A DNA stretch of 64,000 nucleotides from Phycisphaeraceae bacterium (GTDB taxonomy: Bacteria > Planctomycetota > Phycisphaerae > Phycisphaerales > Zrk34). The translations under genes were made by a program, and so were the position numbers. Under the pieces are notes generated by a model, which did no database searches, had not been told where the DNA came from, and saw only the letters and a list, made by a program, of their open reading frames with translations. Where the stretch lies: NCBI GenBank assembly GCA_028282805.1, contig JANQHD010000016.1, forward strand, positions 20,147 through 84,146, given 5' to 3'. Shown here in pieces: positions 17,920 to 28,953 of this stretch. The number at the start of each line of letters is the position of its first letter. Position 1 is the first letter of the stretch.

Positions 17920-17946
17920 TCGCACGCGGGCGCATCGCTGCGCGAA

Positions 17947-19563
17947 TCAGTCGTTCACCACTTCGTTTGTCGCGCCGGCGACGTGCGCCGTCTGGCCGTT
18001 GCGCCGGTCCAGCCACGCCTGTGTGAACCGCTGCGATTGTTCGATCTGCTCCGGCGTCAGCCGTTGGGCGAGCGCATCGCGTAGCGCGGCGGCGTCTTCG
18101 TGGCCCGCGGCGGCGGCGAGCGAGTACCAGTGGTGCGCGGTGGTTTCGTTTTGGTTCACACCCCGGCCGTGGGCGTACATCACGCCCAAGCGGTGCTGCG
18201 CGTGCGCGTCGCCCTGTTCCGCGGCGCGCTTGAACCAGTTGGCCGCTTGCGCGTAATCACGCGGCACGCCCCGGCCCTTGGCGTACATGAGCGCCAGGTT
18301 GTTTTGCGCCAGGCCGTGGCCCTGTTCCGCCGCGAGCGTGAGGTAGCGCAGCGCGACTTGGTCGTCTTGCGCCACGCCCTCGCCTTTGAGGTGCATCAGG
18401 CCGAGCTTGGTCTGGGCCAGCACGAAACCGCGATCCGCGGCCCGGCCGAACCATTGCGCGGCTCTTTGCTGATCCGCTTCGACGCCCCGGCCCTTGTGGT
18501 ACAGCCAGCCCAGCGAATACTCGGCCTGCGGCGTCTGTTGCTCGGCCGCCTTGCGCAGCCACTTACGCGCTTCGTCTTCGTCCTGTGGTACGCCCTCACC
18601 CTGAAGGTACATCAGCCCGAGGTTGGTCTGGGCCATGGCCAAGCCCTGCTCGGCGGCCCGGCGGTACCACTCGGCCGCTTGGGTGTCATCCTGCGCCACG
18701 CCCCGGCCGTCGTAGTACATCGCGCCCAGCGAGAACTGCGCCTCGGCGGCGCCCTGTTCGGCGGCCCGGCTGGCCCACGCGTAGGCCTGTTTGTCGTCCT
18801 GCACCACACCCCGACCGGTGATGTACAACAGCGACAGGTTGTTTTGCGCCGCGACGTCGCCTTGCTCGGCGGCCCGGCGGTACCACTCGGCCGCCTCGCC
18901 GGGGTCCTGCCGCACCGCGTCGCCGCGGTCGTACATCAGGCCCAGCGTGTTCTGCGCCGCGACGTTGTTCCGCTCGGCCGACCGCTCGAGCCAGGGCTCG
19001 GCTTGGGCGTGTCGGCCTTCCTCATAATAGAACCTGCCCAGCGCCAGCTGCGCGCCGGCGTCGCCCTGTTTGGCGGCGCGCTTGAGCAGGTGCTCGGCTC
19101 GGCCGGCATCTTGCGCCACGCCGTGCCCGTAGTAGTGCAGCAGGCCCAGGTTGGCCCGCGCCGGCGCGTAACCCTTGTCCGCCGCGCGGCGGTACAGGTC
19201 GGCCGCTTTCGGGTAGTCTTGCTCGACGCCCTGGCCGGTGTAATACAGCAGGCCGAGGTTGTTTTGTGCCGCGGGGTGGTTCTGCTCCGCGGCCTTGGCG
19301 TACCAGTCGGCCGCCGACGCGTGGTCGGGTTCGACGCCCTGGCCTTGCTCGTGCATGTAGCCGACCAGGTACTGGGCACGCCGGTCGCCCTTGTCGGCCA
19401 GCGGTTGCAGGTGGGCGTGCGCCGATTCGTAGTCGCCCTGTTGATAGGCGGTCATGCCCATCTGGAACGGCGTGCAACCGGGCAGCGCGCCCCACGCCAT
19501 CGCCGCCAGCACCACGGCGCAGCCGACCAAGCTCTTGCGATCAAACGGGAATGAACGAACCAT
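17947..19563 (-). CDS. Sel1-repeat lipoprotein
   Basis: The start at 19563 gives a lipoprotein signal (VLAAMAWGALPGC) with GGGAG 6 nt upstream. The 538-aa product holds about 12 consecutive Sel1-like repeats of about 36 residues, each close to AQNNLGLLYYTGQGV followed by a Trp/Tyr-containing helix. One short unit in the middle (residues about 160-190) lacks the GxGV loop. Sel1 repeats form an alpha solenoid that binds partner proteins. Many family members are envelope scaffolds, but the partner here is unknown. It is convergent with the secretion operon. Confidence 0.9.
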   Translation of the reverse strand: MVRSFPFDRKSLVGCAVVLAAMAWGALPGCTPFQMGMTAYQQGDYESAHAHLQPLADKGDRRAQYLVGYMHEQGQGVEPDHASAADWYAKAAEQNHPAAQNNLGLLYYTGQGVEQDYPKAADLYRRAADKGYAPARANLGLLHYYGHGVAQDAGRAEHLLKRAAKQGDAGAQLALGRFYYEEGRHAQAEPWLERSAERNNVAAQNTLGLMYDRGDAVRQDPGEAAEWYRRAAEQGDVAAQNNLSLLYITGRGVVQDDKQAYAWASRAAEQGAAEAQFSLGAMYYDGRGVAQDDTQAAEWYRRAAEQGLAMAQTNLGLMYLQGEGVPQDEDEARKWLRKAAEQQTPQAEYSLGWLYHKGRGVEADQQRAAQWFGRAADRGFVLAQTKLGLMHLKGEGVAQDDQVALRYLTLAAEQGHGLAQNNLALMYAKGRGVPRDYAQAANWFKRAAEQGDAHAQHRLGVMYAHGRGVNQNETTAHHWYSLAAAAGHEDAAALRDALAQRLTPEQIEQSQRFTQAWLDRRNGQTAHVAGATNEVVND

Positions 19564-19800
19564 GACTACTCCCTCGCTTCTTGCCGCCCAACACGGGCCG
19601 ATAGAAATGACATCGGAACGCCGGCAGGGCGGGTTTAGGTGCGAGGGAGAACGCGAATTATTAAGGAATTCCAGGCTGAAATCGCCGTTGCGTTCGGGGC
19701 GATAGGTGATCGCCGGCACGTGGTCAGTTTGGCAGACGGGCACGCCGGCGCTCGCACGGGCAACGGTCGCGGGTTAGCAAGAATCAAACGTCGGGTGCAC

Positions 19801-19829
19801 TAAACAACGACTATCATATCTGGTATAAA
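19801..19829 (+). promoter_or_regulatory. Candidate promoter of pflB
   Basis: TAAACA (19801-19806) and TATAAA (19824-19829) are separated by 17 nt, and a TG just before the -10 makes an extended -10. The expected start of transcription lies about 50 nt before the pflB ATG. The -35 matches only four of six consensus bases. No FNR-type palindrome was seen. Confidence 0.4.
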
Positions 19830-19885
19830 GCGGTGCTGTGCTTTACTCCCACCCCGTTGTGCCCCCACCCCCCAGAGGCAAAGAA

Positions 19886-22195
19886 ATGACGATCGCCGCC
19901 AGTCATCCCGCCAGCAACCCGCTTGATCCCCACCCGTCGTTGACGGGCGAACCGGACGCCCCCGCCAGCGACCACCCCTGGCGGGGTTTCGAGCCGGGCG
20001 ACTGGCAGGACGAGATCGCCGTCCGCGACTTCATCCAGAAGAACTACACCCCGTACGAGGGTGACGACAGCTTCTTGGCCGGCCCGACGGACGCCAGCAA
20101 GAAGCTCTGGGATCAGGTCTCGGAGTTGATGCTCCAGGAACGCGACAAGGGCATCCTGGATGCCGACACCGGCGTGGTGGGCACGATCACCTCTCACGGC
20201 CCGGGCTACATCGACCGCGACCTCGAGAAAATCGCCGGCCTGCAGACCGACAAGCCGCTCAAACGCGCGATCATGCCCGCCGGCGGCCTGCGCATGGTGG
20301 TCAAGGGCTTGGAGGCCTACGGCTACGAGATCGACCCGCGCATCGTGGAGATCTACACCAAGTACCGCAAGACGCACAACGAAGGCGTCTTCGCCGCCTA
20401 CACCGACGACATGCGCGCCGCACGCTCCAGCCACATCATCGCCGGCCTGCCCGACGCCTACGGCCGCGGCCGCATCATCGGCGACTACCGCCGCGTGGCG
20501 CTCTACGGCGTGGAACACCTGATCCAAGAACGGCACCAGCAGAAGAAGATGCTGGAGTTCAGCCACATCGACGCCAAGACCACGCGCCTCCGCGAGAACG
20601 TCTCGGACCAGACCCAGGCCCTCCGCGACCTGATCGAGCTGGGCGACACCTACGGCTTCGACCTGCGTCGGCCGGCCCGCACCGCCCAGGAAGCGATCCA
20701 GTGGACCTACCTGGCCTACCTCGCGGCGATCAAGGAGCAGAACGGCGCGGCGATGAGCCTGGGGCGCGTGAGCACCTTCCTCGACATCTACATCGAGCGC
20801 GACCTGGCCGAGGGGCGCATCACCGAACAAGAGGCGCAAGAGCTCATCGACCACTTCGTCATGAAGCTGCGCATGGTGCGCTTCCTGCGCACGCCCGATT
20901 ACGATGCGCTGTTCTCCGGCGACCCGGTCTGGGTGACCGAGGCGATCGCCGGCATGGGCCTGGACGGCCGGCCGCTGGTGTCGCGCACCAGCTACCGCTT
21001 CCTGCACACGCTGCGGAACCTGGGCCCGGCGCCGGAGCCGAACATGACGGTGCTGTGGTCGGAGTCGCTGCCGCGCGCCTTCCGTGAGTACTGCGCGAAG
21101 CTCTCGATCGACACGTGTGCGATCCAGTACGAGTCGGACTCGAAGATGCGGCCGATCTACGGCGACGACTACGGCATCGCCTGCTGCGTCTCGGCGATGC
21201 GTATCGGCAAGCAGATGCAGTTCTTCGGCGCACGGGCCAACCTGGCCAAGGCCCTGCTCTACGCCATCAACGGCGGCCGCGACGAGATCAGCGGCAAACA
21301 GGTCGCCCCACGCTTCGACCCGATCGACGGCGAAGTCCTCAATTACGACGAGGTCATGGACCGCTTCGACCAGGTGCTCGACTGGCTGGCGAACCTCTAC
21401 ATCAACACCCTCAACATCATCCACCGCATGCACGACAAGTACGCTTACGAAGCGCTGCAGATGTCCCTGCACGACGTGAACGTCGAGCGCACTTCCGCAA
21501 CCGGCATCGCCGGCCTCTCCGTGGTGGTCGACAGCCTCTCGGCGATCAAGAACGCCAAGGTGCGCGTGGTCCGCAACGACGACGGCCTGGCGGTGGACTA
21601 CGCCATCGAGGGCGACTTCCCGACCTACGGCAACAACGACCCCGCTGTCGACGGCATGGCCCGGCACATCGTGCGCCTGTTCATGAACAAGCTGCGCATG
21701 CACCGCACCTACCGCGACTCCACCCCGACGATGTCGATCCTCACCATCACCTCGAACGTCGTCTACGGCAAGGCCACCGGCAGCACGCCCGACGGCCGCA
21801 AGCAGGGCGAACCCTTCGCCCCGGGCGCCAACCCGATGCACGGCCGCGACACGAAGGGCGCCATCGCCTCGATGTCGTCGGTGGCGCAGCTGCCCTACGA
21901 GCACGCCCGCGACGGCATCAGCTACACCTTCTCCATCGTGCCCTCGGCGCTGGGCGCCAGCGACGAAGACCGCGTGAACAACCTCGTCGGCCTGCTCGAC
22001 GGCTACTTCCGTCAGGGCGGCCACCACATCAACGTCAACGTCTTTGATCGGCAGCTGCTGGAAGACGCGATGGAACACCCCGAGCTGTACCCGCAGCTGA
22101 CGGTGCGCGTCTCGGGTTACGCGGTGAACTTCGTGAAACTGACCCGGGAGCAACAGCTCGACGTGATCAAGCGGACCTTCCATCAGAGCGTATGA
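19886..22195 (+). CDS. pflB: Pyruvate formate-lyase (glycyl radical enzyme)
   Basis: The 769-aa protein matches E. coli PflB in length (760 aa) and layout. The thiyl-radical cysteines are adjacent, Cys433-Cys434, in [16 protein letters not shown]. The glycyl radical site is RVSGYAVNF with Gly744, 26 residues from the end. The adjacent cysteines point to true PFL, not a diol dehydratase or choline lyase. The reaction is pyruvate plus CoA to acetyl-CoA and formate, in the anaerobic cytosol. ATG 19886 is chosen because GAGG lies 7 nt upstream. The activase gene overlaps its stop by 4 nt. No focA-type formate channel is adjacent. Confidence 0.95.
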   Translation: MTIAASHPASNPLDPHPSLTGEPDAPASDHPWRGFEPGDWQDEIAVRDFIQKNYTPYEGDDSFLAGPTDASKKLWDQVSELMLQERDKGILDADTGVVGTITSHGPGYIDRDLEKIAGLQTDKPLKRAIMPAGGLRMVVKGLEAYGYEIDPRIVEIYTKYRKTHNEGVFAAYTDDMRAARSSHIIAGLPDAYGRGRIIGDYRRVALYGVEHLIQERHQQKKMLEFSHIDAKTTRLRENVSDQTQALRDLIELGDTYGFDLRRPARTAQEAIQWTYLAYLAAIKEQNGAAMSLGRVSTFLDIYIERDLAEGRITEQEAQELIDHFVMKLRMVRFLRTPDYDALFSGDPVWVTEAIAGMGLDGRPLVSRTSYRFLHTLRNLGPAPEPNMTVLWSESLPRAFREYCAKLSIDTCAIQYESDSKMRPIYGDDYGIACCVSAMRIGKQMQFFGARANLAKALLYAINGGRDEISGKQVAPRFDPIDGEVLNYDEVMDRFDQVLDWLANLYINTLNIIHRMHDKYAYEALQMSLHDVNVERTSATGIAGLSVVVDSLSAIKNAKVRVVRNDDGLAVDYAIEGDFPTYGNNDPAVDGMARHIVRLFMNKLRMHRTYRDSTPTMSILTITSNVVYGKATGSTPDGRKQGEPFAPGANPMHGRDTKGAIASMSSVAQLPYEHARDGISYTFSIVPSALGASDEDRVNNLVGLLDGYFRQGGHHINVNVFDRQLLEDAMEHPELYPQLTVRVSGYAVNFVKLTREQQLDVIKRTFHQSV

Positions 22196-22962
22196 GCAGG
22201 CCCGACCTCACCCGCGTACCGCTGGCGCGACGGCAGATCACAGGCAGGCTCCACGCGATCGAGAGTTGCGGCACGGTCGATGGCCCCGGGATCCGCACCG
22301 TGATCTTCCTGCAGGGCTGTCGTCTGGCCTGCCGGTTCTGCCACAACCCCGACACCTGGAACCTCAAGGGCGGCAGGCCGGTCAGCGTGGAAGACCTGCT
22401 GCGCGAGGTCATGGCCTACCACACCTACCACCAGGTGTCGGACGGCGGCGTGACGCTCTCGGGCGGCGACCCGCTGGCCCAGCCCGAGTTCGCCCGCCAG
22501 GTGTTGCTAGCGCTGCGCGACGCGGGCATCCACTCGGCCCTGGACACCTCCGGGGGCCGGCCGTTGGAGATCACCCGCCCGGTCGTGGACGCGGCGGACA
22601 TGGTCCTGCTGGACATCAAGCACACCGACCCCGATCGGCACCAGTGGCTGACGGGTGTGCCGATGGATCACAGCCTGGCCACCGGCGATCACCTGGCCGC
22701 CGCCGGCAAGCGCGTCTGGGTCCGCCACGTGGTGATCCCGGGCATCACCGACGACGACGCACACTTCGAGCGGCTCGCCGCGGTCGTCGCGCGCTGGCCC
22801 AACGTCGAGCGGGTCGACCTGCTCGCCTATCACACGATGCACCTGGAAAAGTGGGCGGCGCTGGGCAAGTGTAACCCGCTTGAGGGCACGCCCCCGGCCG
22901 ACCCGGCGACCATGGACCGTGGCCGGCAGGTCCTGCGCGACCACGGGCTGCCGGTGGTGTAA
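22192..22962 (+). CDS. pflA: Pyruvate formate-lyase activating enzyme (radical SAM)
   Basis: The 256-aa radical SAM enzyme carries the CX3CX2C iron-sulfur motif as Cys43, Cys47 and Cys50 ([15 protein letters not shown]). A GGDPL-type motif ([14 protein letters not shown]) and [15 protein letters not shown] follow, both typical of PflA. It abstracts hydrogen from Gly744 of PflB to create the active radical. There is no extra 8-cysteine ferredoxin insert, which fits PflA and not the activases of B12-independent diol dehydratases. ATG overlaps the pflB TGA (ATGA). Confidence 0.94.
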   Translation: MSRPDLTRVPLARRQITGRLHAIESCGTVDGPGIRTVIFLQGCRLACRFCHNPDTWNLKGGRPVSVEDLLREVMAYHTYHQVSDGGVTLSGGDPLAQPEFARQVLLALRDAGIHSALDTSGGRPLEITRPVVDAADMVLLDIKHTDPDRHQWLTGVPMDHSLATGDHLAAAGKRVWVRHVVIPGITDDDAHFERLAAVVARWPNVERVDLLAYHTMHLEKWAALGKCNPLEGTPPADPATMDRGRQVLRDHGLPVV

Positions 22963-22975
22963 ACCAACCCACCAA

Positions 22976-22989
22976 CCGCAGGCCTGCGG
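22976..22989 (+). terminator. Palindrome after pflA, weak terminator candidate
   Basis: CCGCAGGCCTGCGG is a perfect 14-nt palindrome starting 14 nt after the pflA stop. There is no following T-tract, so termination is only a guess. Confidence 0.25.
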
Positions 22990-23219
22990 ATTCCAACGGG
23001 TGGCATCGTCTCGTGGGCGTGCTGTCGCTGCACGGTTTTTATCGTCTTGCGACGGAGATCGAGGGCAATTTGGCAACCTGGTGCTGGGTTGGCTGGAGAG
23101 GTTCGTATCCGCGCAGCGAGCCAACGATGGCGGGGCGCAAGAACGGTCGCTTGCGGCTAAGCGCGATTGGCTATGCGATTGGGCGATTTGTGGTCGAACG
23201 AAAAAAACCTAGTTAGCAA

Positions 23220-23246
23220 CTTCTTCTTCTTCTTCTTCTTCTTCTT
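23220..23246. repeat. (CTT)9 trinucleotide microsatellite
   Basis: Nine uninterrupted CTT units occupy 23220-23246 in an otherwise non-repetitive non-coding stretch (22963-23404). The tract would be prone to slippage. It lies just upstream of the HD-GYP remnant, in the same open frame as that remnant where it would encode poly-Ser. Confidence 0.9.
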
Positions 23247-23284
23247 GCGGCTGCATCAACTGCATAATTACACAGTGTTTTGCC

Positions 23285-23395
23285 ATCATGGAAGAGGGCC
23301 GGGCTTCGCAGTTCGACAGCCGCGTCCTGGACGCGTTCTTCAGCCGGGTCGAAGCGGTGACCGGTGTGCAGCTCGAATACGCGGAAGACGATTGA
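23285..23395 (+). pseudogene. Remnant of an HD-GYP protein C-terminus
   Basis: The frame encodes IMEEGRASQFDSRVLDAFF and a further 18 residues ending YAEDD. This closely resembles the last 35 residues of RpfG-type HD-GYP phosphodiesterases (pattern I..G.G..FDP.VVDAF). No HD domain or start region precedes it; upstream are a poly-CTT tract and a stop at 23210-23212. The most economical reading is a gene eroded down to its tail. The rest of 22963-23404 shows no other gene. Confidence 0.5.
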
Positions 23396-23404
23396 GCACC
23401 GCCC

Positions 23405-23839
23405 TCAAGCGGGCGGCTGGTTCCAGACCGACCAGTAATATTTCAGGTCCTGGATCATCTGGTGGAACCGGTCGAAATCCAACGGCTTGGTGAGGTAGCT
23501 GTTGGCGTGGCTGAAGTAGGCCTTGGCGCGATCCGTCTCGGCTTCGGAACTGGTCAGCACGACCACGGGGATCGTTCGCAGTTGCTCGTCCTCTTTGATC
23601 TGCGCGAGCACTTCGTGGCCGTCGACCTTGGGCAGCTTCAAGTCGAGCAGGATCACGTCCGGCCTGTCCCGGCTTTCGTAGGGGGATTCCTGTCGGAGGT
23701 AAGACAGGGCATCGGCGCCGTCCGTGACGTGGTCGACGGTGTTGGCCACGCGGTTTTCCGCCAGCGCCATCTGGACGAGGTTGGCGTGGTCGTCGTCGTC
23801 TTCAACCAGCAGGAAGTGCAGGGGTTTGGTGGGGGGCAT
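23405..23839 (-). CDS. Single-domain response regulator, Rcp1-like
   Basis: The 144-aa protein is a CheY-like receiver with acidic pocket VEDDDDH, phosphoacceptor Asp66 in VILLDLKLP, Thr/Ser in VVVLTSSEAETD and Lys in YLTKPLDF. The long beta4-alpha4 region and the SSEAETD motif place it with Rcp1-type regulators that pair with phytochrome-like or PAS histidine kinases. The start at 23839 has AAGGA upstream. It follows the kinase gene by 28 nt on the same strand, so it is the probable target of that kinase. It has no output domain. Confidence 0.92.
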   Translation of the reverse strand: MPPTKPLHFLLVEDDDDHANLVQMALAENRVANTVDHVTDGADALSYLRQESPYESRDRPDVILLDLKLPKVDGHEVLAQIKEDEQLRTIPVVVLTSSEAETDRAKAYFSHANSYLTKPLDFDRFHQMIQDLKYYWSVWNQPPA

Positions 23840-23867
23840 GTCTCTGTGTCCTTTCTCTCGGCGTGTG

Positions 23868-26519
23868 TTACGCCGCGTGGGATGCCAATCGGTCTTTCGG
23901 CAGGGAAAGCCAGAAGGTGGTGCCCCGGCCCGATTCGGATTCGACCCAGACACGGCCGCCGTGCCACTCGATGGCGCGGCGGACGATCGTCAAGCCGACG
24001 CCCGTGCCTTTGCTCGAACCTTCCAGTTTCTGGAACAGGCCGAAGATCTTGTCGTGGTATTCCGCGGGGATGCCCGGCCCCTCGTCACGGACGAAGAAGC
24101 GGGCCTCGCCATCCACGCGTTGTGAGCCGACATGGATTGAACCGCCATTGTCGCCGCGGCCGTACTTGATGGCGTTGGACAGCAGGTTCTGCAACACCTG
24201 CCGGATGCGGACCTTGTCCGCCACGATGACGGGCATCGAATCTTCCACGCGGATATCGATTCTCGATTCCGCGAGCAAGACGGCCGAGTCGTCGGCAAAC
24301 TCACGGGCCAACTCGCCGACGTCCACGGGCTCGGGTTCGCTCACAACCCGGCCGATCCGGCTGAGCTCGAGCAGGTCGTCGATCAACTCACGCATGTGGT
24401 CCGCGGCGCGCTGCATGCGGGCGATCGAATCCGTGACCCCTTCCTTGTTGTCCGCTTCGACCTGCTTGCCGAGTTGTTTGAGGTAGCCGAGGAACGTGAT
24501 CAGCGGCGTCTTCAGGTCGTGGGAGGCGGCGTAGGCAAACTGCTCCAACTCCTCGTTGGATCGTTTCAGGTTTAAGATCGATTGCGCCAGGTCCAGCCTG
24601 GATTGATGCAGGTCGGCGGTCCGTTCTGTGGCTTCCTGTTCGAGCCGCGTGTTGACCCCGGACAGGGCCTCCTCGGCCCGCTTGAGCGGTGTGATGTTGG
24701 TGTGCGTGCCGACCATCCGGTAGAACGCGCCGTTTTCGTCTTTCAGCGCCTGCCCACGACAGAGCACCCAGACCGTCGTTCCGTCCTTGTGTCGATATCG
24801 AACAGGGATGTCAAAGGGCTTGCCCTCTTCGGTGTGTTCCTTGTACGCCCGCAGCGCCAGCTCGAGGTCTTCGGGGAAGATCATCGACTGCCACGTGTCG
24901 GCGTGGTTGGCCAGTTCGTGGTCTTCGTAACCGAACATCGCTTTCCATTGCGGGCTGAGGTATTCTTCGCCGGTACTCAGGTCCCGGTCCCACACCCCAT
25001 CCGTGGCCAGCTCCTCCATCAGGCGCAAACGCGCTTCGTTTTCGAGCAGAGACTGGCTGGCGCGTCGGGCGACTTGACCAAACCTGACCACCATCATCAG
25101 CAGGATCGATCCCACCATCCCGCCGATCAGGATGGTCGAGGGCAGGAAATGGCTGATCGCCGCCACCTTGTCCTCACTGGGCGCCACGCGCAGCCGCCAG
25201 GTCGCGTTGCGGATCGCCACGTCGGTCTCCTCGAGCCAGTCGGTGGCGGATGAACCGTCCGTGGGTTCGTGAACGTGGAACACCTCGTCGCCCTCGGCCA
25301 GCGTGACCGAATACGCCGCTTCTTTTTCGAGGATCGGACCGAGCAGCGTGTCAAACCGAACCGCGCCCACGATGAAGCCGACCGGCTCGTCGTTCACCAA
25401 CACGGGGACATCGATCATCAGACCCCTGTGACCCGCCCCCAAATCGATGGGTCGGGTGACGGACGTGATGCGTTGATTCAGGGCTTGCTCCAGTGCCTCC
25501 CTGCGGCGCGGCTCGGACGCCAGGTTCGGGTTCCAGGCCCGCTCACCCCCCGCCCGCCCGACGGTCCACCGCGTGCGGTAATCGGGCCCGACCCAAGCGA
25601 TCGCCCCGAAGCCCAGCCGGTCTCGCAGGTGCGTTGCCGCTTCTTGCACCCATCGCTCTGCGAAGGGGCCGTCGTGGTGCGCCCGGTTTTGTGCCACCCA
25701 TTCCAGAGACGCGACGTGGGATTCGACCGCTTCCTGGATGTCATGAGCCAACAACTCGGCTTCGCGCGCGGTCGTCTGTTCGATATGCCGCTGCTCCTGG
25801 CTGAGCATCGCCTGCCAGAGGACCAAGGTGATGATGACGCAGGTCACCCCGACGTGGACGGGCAGCCAGCGTTTGAGTTGGCGCTGATGATCCGCTTGCC
25901 CCACCCGCCAGGCGAGGGCTTGCAGGCCGATGCCCAGGCCGAGGAACCCCGCCGAGGTGTGCACCGCCATCCGCGTCAGCCTGCCCCAGCCGTACGCGGT
26001 TTCCAGGCCGACGACGTAGCCGAAGAACGCGGTGGCGCCCAGGGCCGTGGCCCCCAACCCCAGCAAGCCCACGATCAACGACCGCTTGGGCGCCGGCGCC
26101 GCGGCGACGATCAACGCCGCGCCGGTCAAGGCGAAACACAAGGCGGTGTTCGGCGCCATCCGGCCGGGGTGCGACGTCTGGACGGTGATGTAGTGTTCCA
26201 TGAACAGCTGGTCGATCCCCAGGTCAACCCCGCCGACATATTGGACCAGCGTGAGCCAGCCGATGGCCGAGGTGACGGCGCCGCAGATCCGCGTCGCGTG
26301 GCGCCGGTGACCGCAAGCCAGCAACAACCCCACCCCGAAGCACAGGAAACCGAGCGCGGTGTTGAACTGCATGGGGACAAAGGAACGGTGGACCTGAACG
26401 AGCGCCTGCTGATGCGTCAGCCAGCCGATCATCACCACGGCACCGAGGGCCGCGCTGAGCCCTCCGGCGAGGAGCGGGATCAGGCCCAAGTAGCGTTCGA
26501 ATGATCGGTGGCGCGGCAT
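23868..26519 (-). CDS. Membrane-bound sensor histidine kinase with extracytoplasmic and PAS domains
   Basis: The 883-aa protein (start 26519; an upstream alternative is 26606) has an N-terminal block of about seven membrane helices (residues 10-245, MASE1-like). A periplasmic CHASE-like region lies at about 270-480, a further helix near 490-510, and then a PAS domain with PAC (about 535-645: GYEDHELANHADTW). The HisKA domain carries the phospho-His in FAYAASHDLKTP, and the HATPase domain has N, G1 and G2 boxes (LLSNAIKYGRGD, DEGPGIP, GTGVGLTI). It is a complete kinase. The ligand is unknown. It should phosphorylate the adjacent Rcp1-like regulator. Confidence 0.88.
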   Translation of the reverse strand: MPRHRSFERYLGLIPLLAGGLSAALGAVVMIGWLTHQQALVQVHRSFVPMQFNTALGFLCFGVGLLLACGHRRHATRICGAVTSAIGWLTLVQYVGGVDLGIDQLFMEHYITVQTSHPGRMAPNTALCFALTGAALIVAAAPAPKRSLIVGLLGLGATALGATAFFGYVVGLETAYGWGRLTRMAVHTSAGFLGLGIGLQALAWRVGQADHQRQLKRWLPVHVGVTCVIITLVLWQAMLSQEQRHIEQTTAREAELLAHDIQEAVESHVASLEWVAQNRAHHDGPFAERWVQEAATHLRDRLGFGAIAWVGPDYRTRWTVGRAGGERAWNPNLASEPRRREALEQALNQRITSVTRPIDLGAGHRGLMIDVPVLVNDEPVGFIVGAVRFDTLLGPILEKEAAYSVTLAEGDEVFHVHEPTDGSSATDWLEETDVAIRNATWRLRVAPSEDKVAAISHFLPSTILIGGMVGSILLMMVVRFGQVARRASQSLLENEARLRLMEELATDGVWDRDLSTGEEYLSPQWKAMFGYEDHELANHADTWQSMIFPEDLELALRAYKEHTEEGKPFDIPVRYRHKDGTTVWVLCRGQALKDENGAFYRMVGTHTNITPLKRAEEALSGVNTRLEQEATERTADLHQSRLDLAQSILNLKRSNEELEQFAYAASHDLKTPLITFLGYLKQLGKQVEADNKEGVTDSIARMQRAADHMRELIDDLLELSRIGRVVSEPEPVDVGELAREFADDSAVLLAESRIDIRVEDSMPVIVADKVRIRQVLQNLLSNAIKYGRGDNGGSIHVGSQRVDGEARFFVRDEGPGIPAEYHDKIFGLFQKLEGSSKGTGVGLTIVRRAIEWHGGRVWVESESGRGTTFWLSLPKDRLASHAA

Positions 26520-26853
26520 AACCCGGCCCCTGTTTAACGACAGGCGGTGAAGGGCGTATCCGGCTGGAGCGAACGGTTTGAGCGGCCCGGCACGGTGGTC
26601 CTCCATGACCTGTCTTGAGCTGACCCCGATAACAGGTTAATCGACCGCTGGACCGATTGAAACAAGAAAACTTGAAAGCCGGTGCCGATCCCCCCCCTCA
26701 CACACGGTCGTTCTGTGCGACAAGTTCGGTCTGTAGCGAGTATTCTGCCCCGGATCGGGATGAATCTCTCGAGATTGCTTGACACCGTTCATCCCCCCCA
26801 AAGGTCTGCCCGATGGGGACGTTGGTCGGGCGGATTACCTGGGGGCCGCCAAC
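26520..26853. other. Divergent intergenic region
   Basis: This 334-nt stretch separates the minus-strand kinase from the plus-strand GGDEF/HD protein, so it should carry both promoters. A TTGACA at 26779-26784 has no -10 at a proper distance. No convincing promoter pair, hairpin or small ORF with a ribosome site was found. Either gene could extend into it through the alternative starts at 26606 (minus) and TTG 26779 (plus). Confidence 0.5.
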
Positions 26854-28425
<1,572 letters not shown>

Positions 28426-28444
28426 CGGAATAAAATCAAGATCA

Positions 28445-28464
28445 AGGGCGTGAGGTCACGCCCT
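28445..28464 (+). terminator. Hairpin after the GGDEF/HD gene
   Basis: GGGCGTGA (28446-28453) and TCACGCCC (28456-28463) form an inverted repeat, extended by one A-T pair, 20 nt after the stop. A C-tract rather than a T-tract follows, so it may be a weak or Rho-assisted terminator. Confidence 0.4.
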
Positions 28465-28569
28465 CCCCCCGCGAACGATCCTCCGTTCGCCATGGCCGCC
28501 CGGCCGGACGTTCTGTCCAAAGACCCGTTTTCTTATCACATCGTTTGGTAGTACAGAAAGGATTTTTCC

Positions 28570-28953
28570 ATGTCCAAGCATTCGGCTTATCCCAATTTGC
28601 GGAAGGCTGCCCGTTGGCAGTGCGATTATATCCCCGTTACGTGGGAAATTGATGGCAAGAGTCGTCGCAAACCGGGCTCGCTAAGCGATATCTCTGAGAT
28701 CGGCTTGGCGTACCTGACAGCTCGTTCAAGCGTACCCAATCCCGGCGACTCGGTGACGGTCACGCCCAAAGGGACTGCCAGCAGGCTCAACTGCCGCGTT
28801 GTTCGCGTCAGCCAATTTAGCGACGGCTTATTCATGGTCGGCTGTGAACGGATGAATGGGGTTGATTCCGCGGCTCAAATCGAGCCCACCCCCAAGCGCG
28901 ACCGCACGCGCATCCGCCCCAGGCCCCGGCAGCGCATGGTCATCGCCGCCTAG
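28570..28953 (+). CDS. PilZ domain protein
   Basis: The 127-aa protein has the PilZ c-di-GMP signature: an RxxxR-type motif near the N-terminus (NLRKAARWQC) followed about 25 residues later by LSDISEIGLAYL, fitting (D/N)xSxxG. Six beta strands are predicted by eye, then a basic tail (KRDRTRIRPRPRQR). AAAGGA lies 9 nt before the ATG. Without an output domain it would act by binding a partner. It follows a diguanylate cyclase gene, which makes a signalling link likely. Confidence 0.8.
   Translation: MSKHSAYPNLRKAARWQCDYIPVTWEIDGKSRRKPGSLSDISEIGLAYLTARSSVPNPGDSVTVTPKGTASRLNCRVVRVSQFSDGLFMVGCERMNGVDSAAQIEPTPKRDRTRIRPRPRQRMVIAA

Noticed and set aside
23013..23216. A 67-codon plus-strand frame after pflA
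   Set aside because: Unremarkable composition, no ribosome site and no family resemblance.
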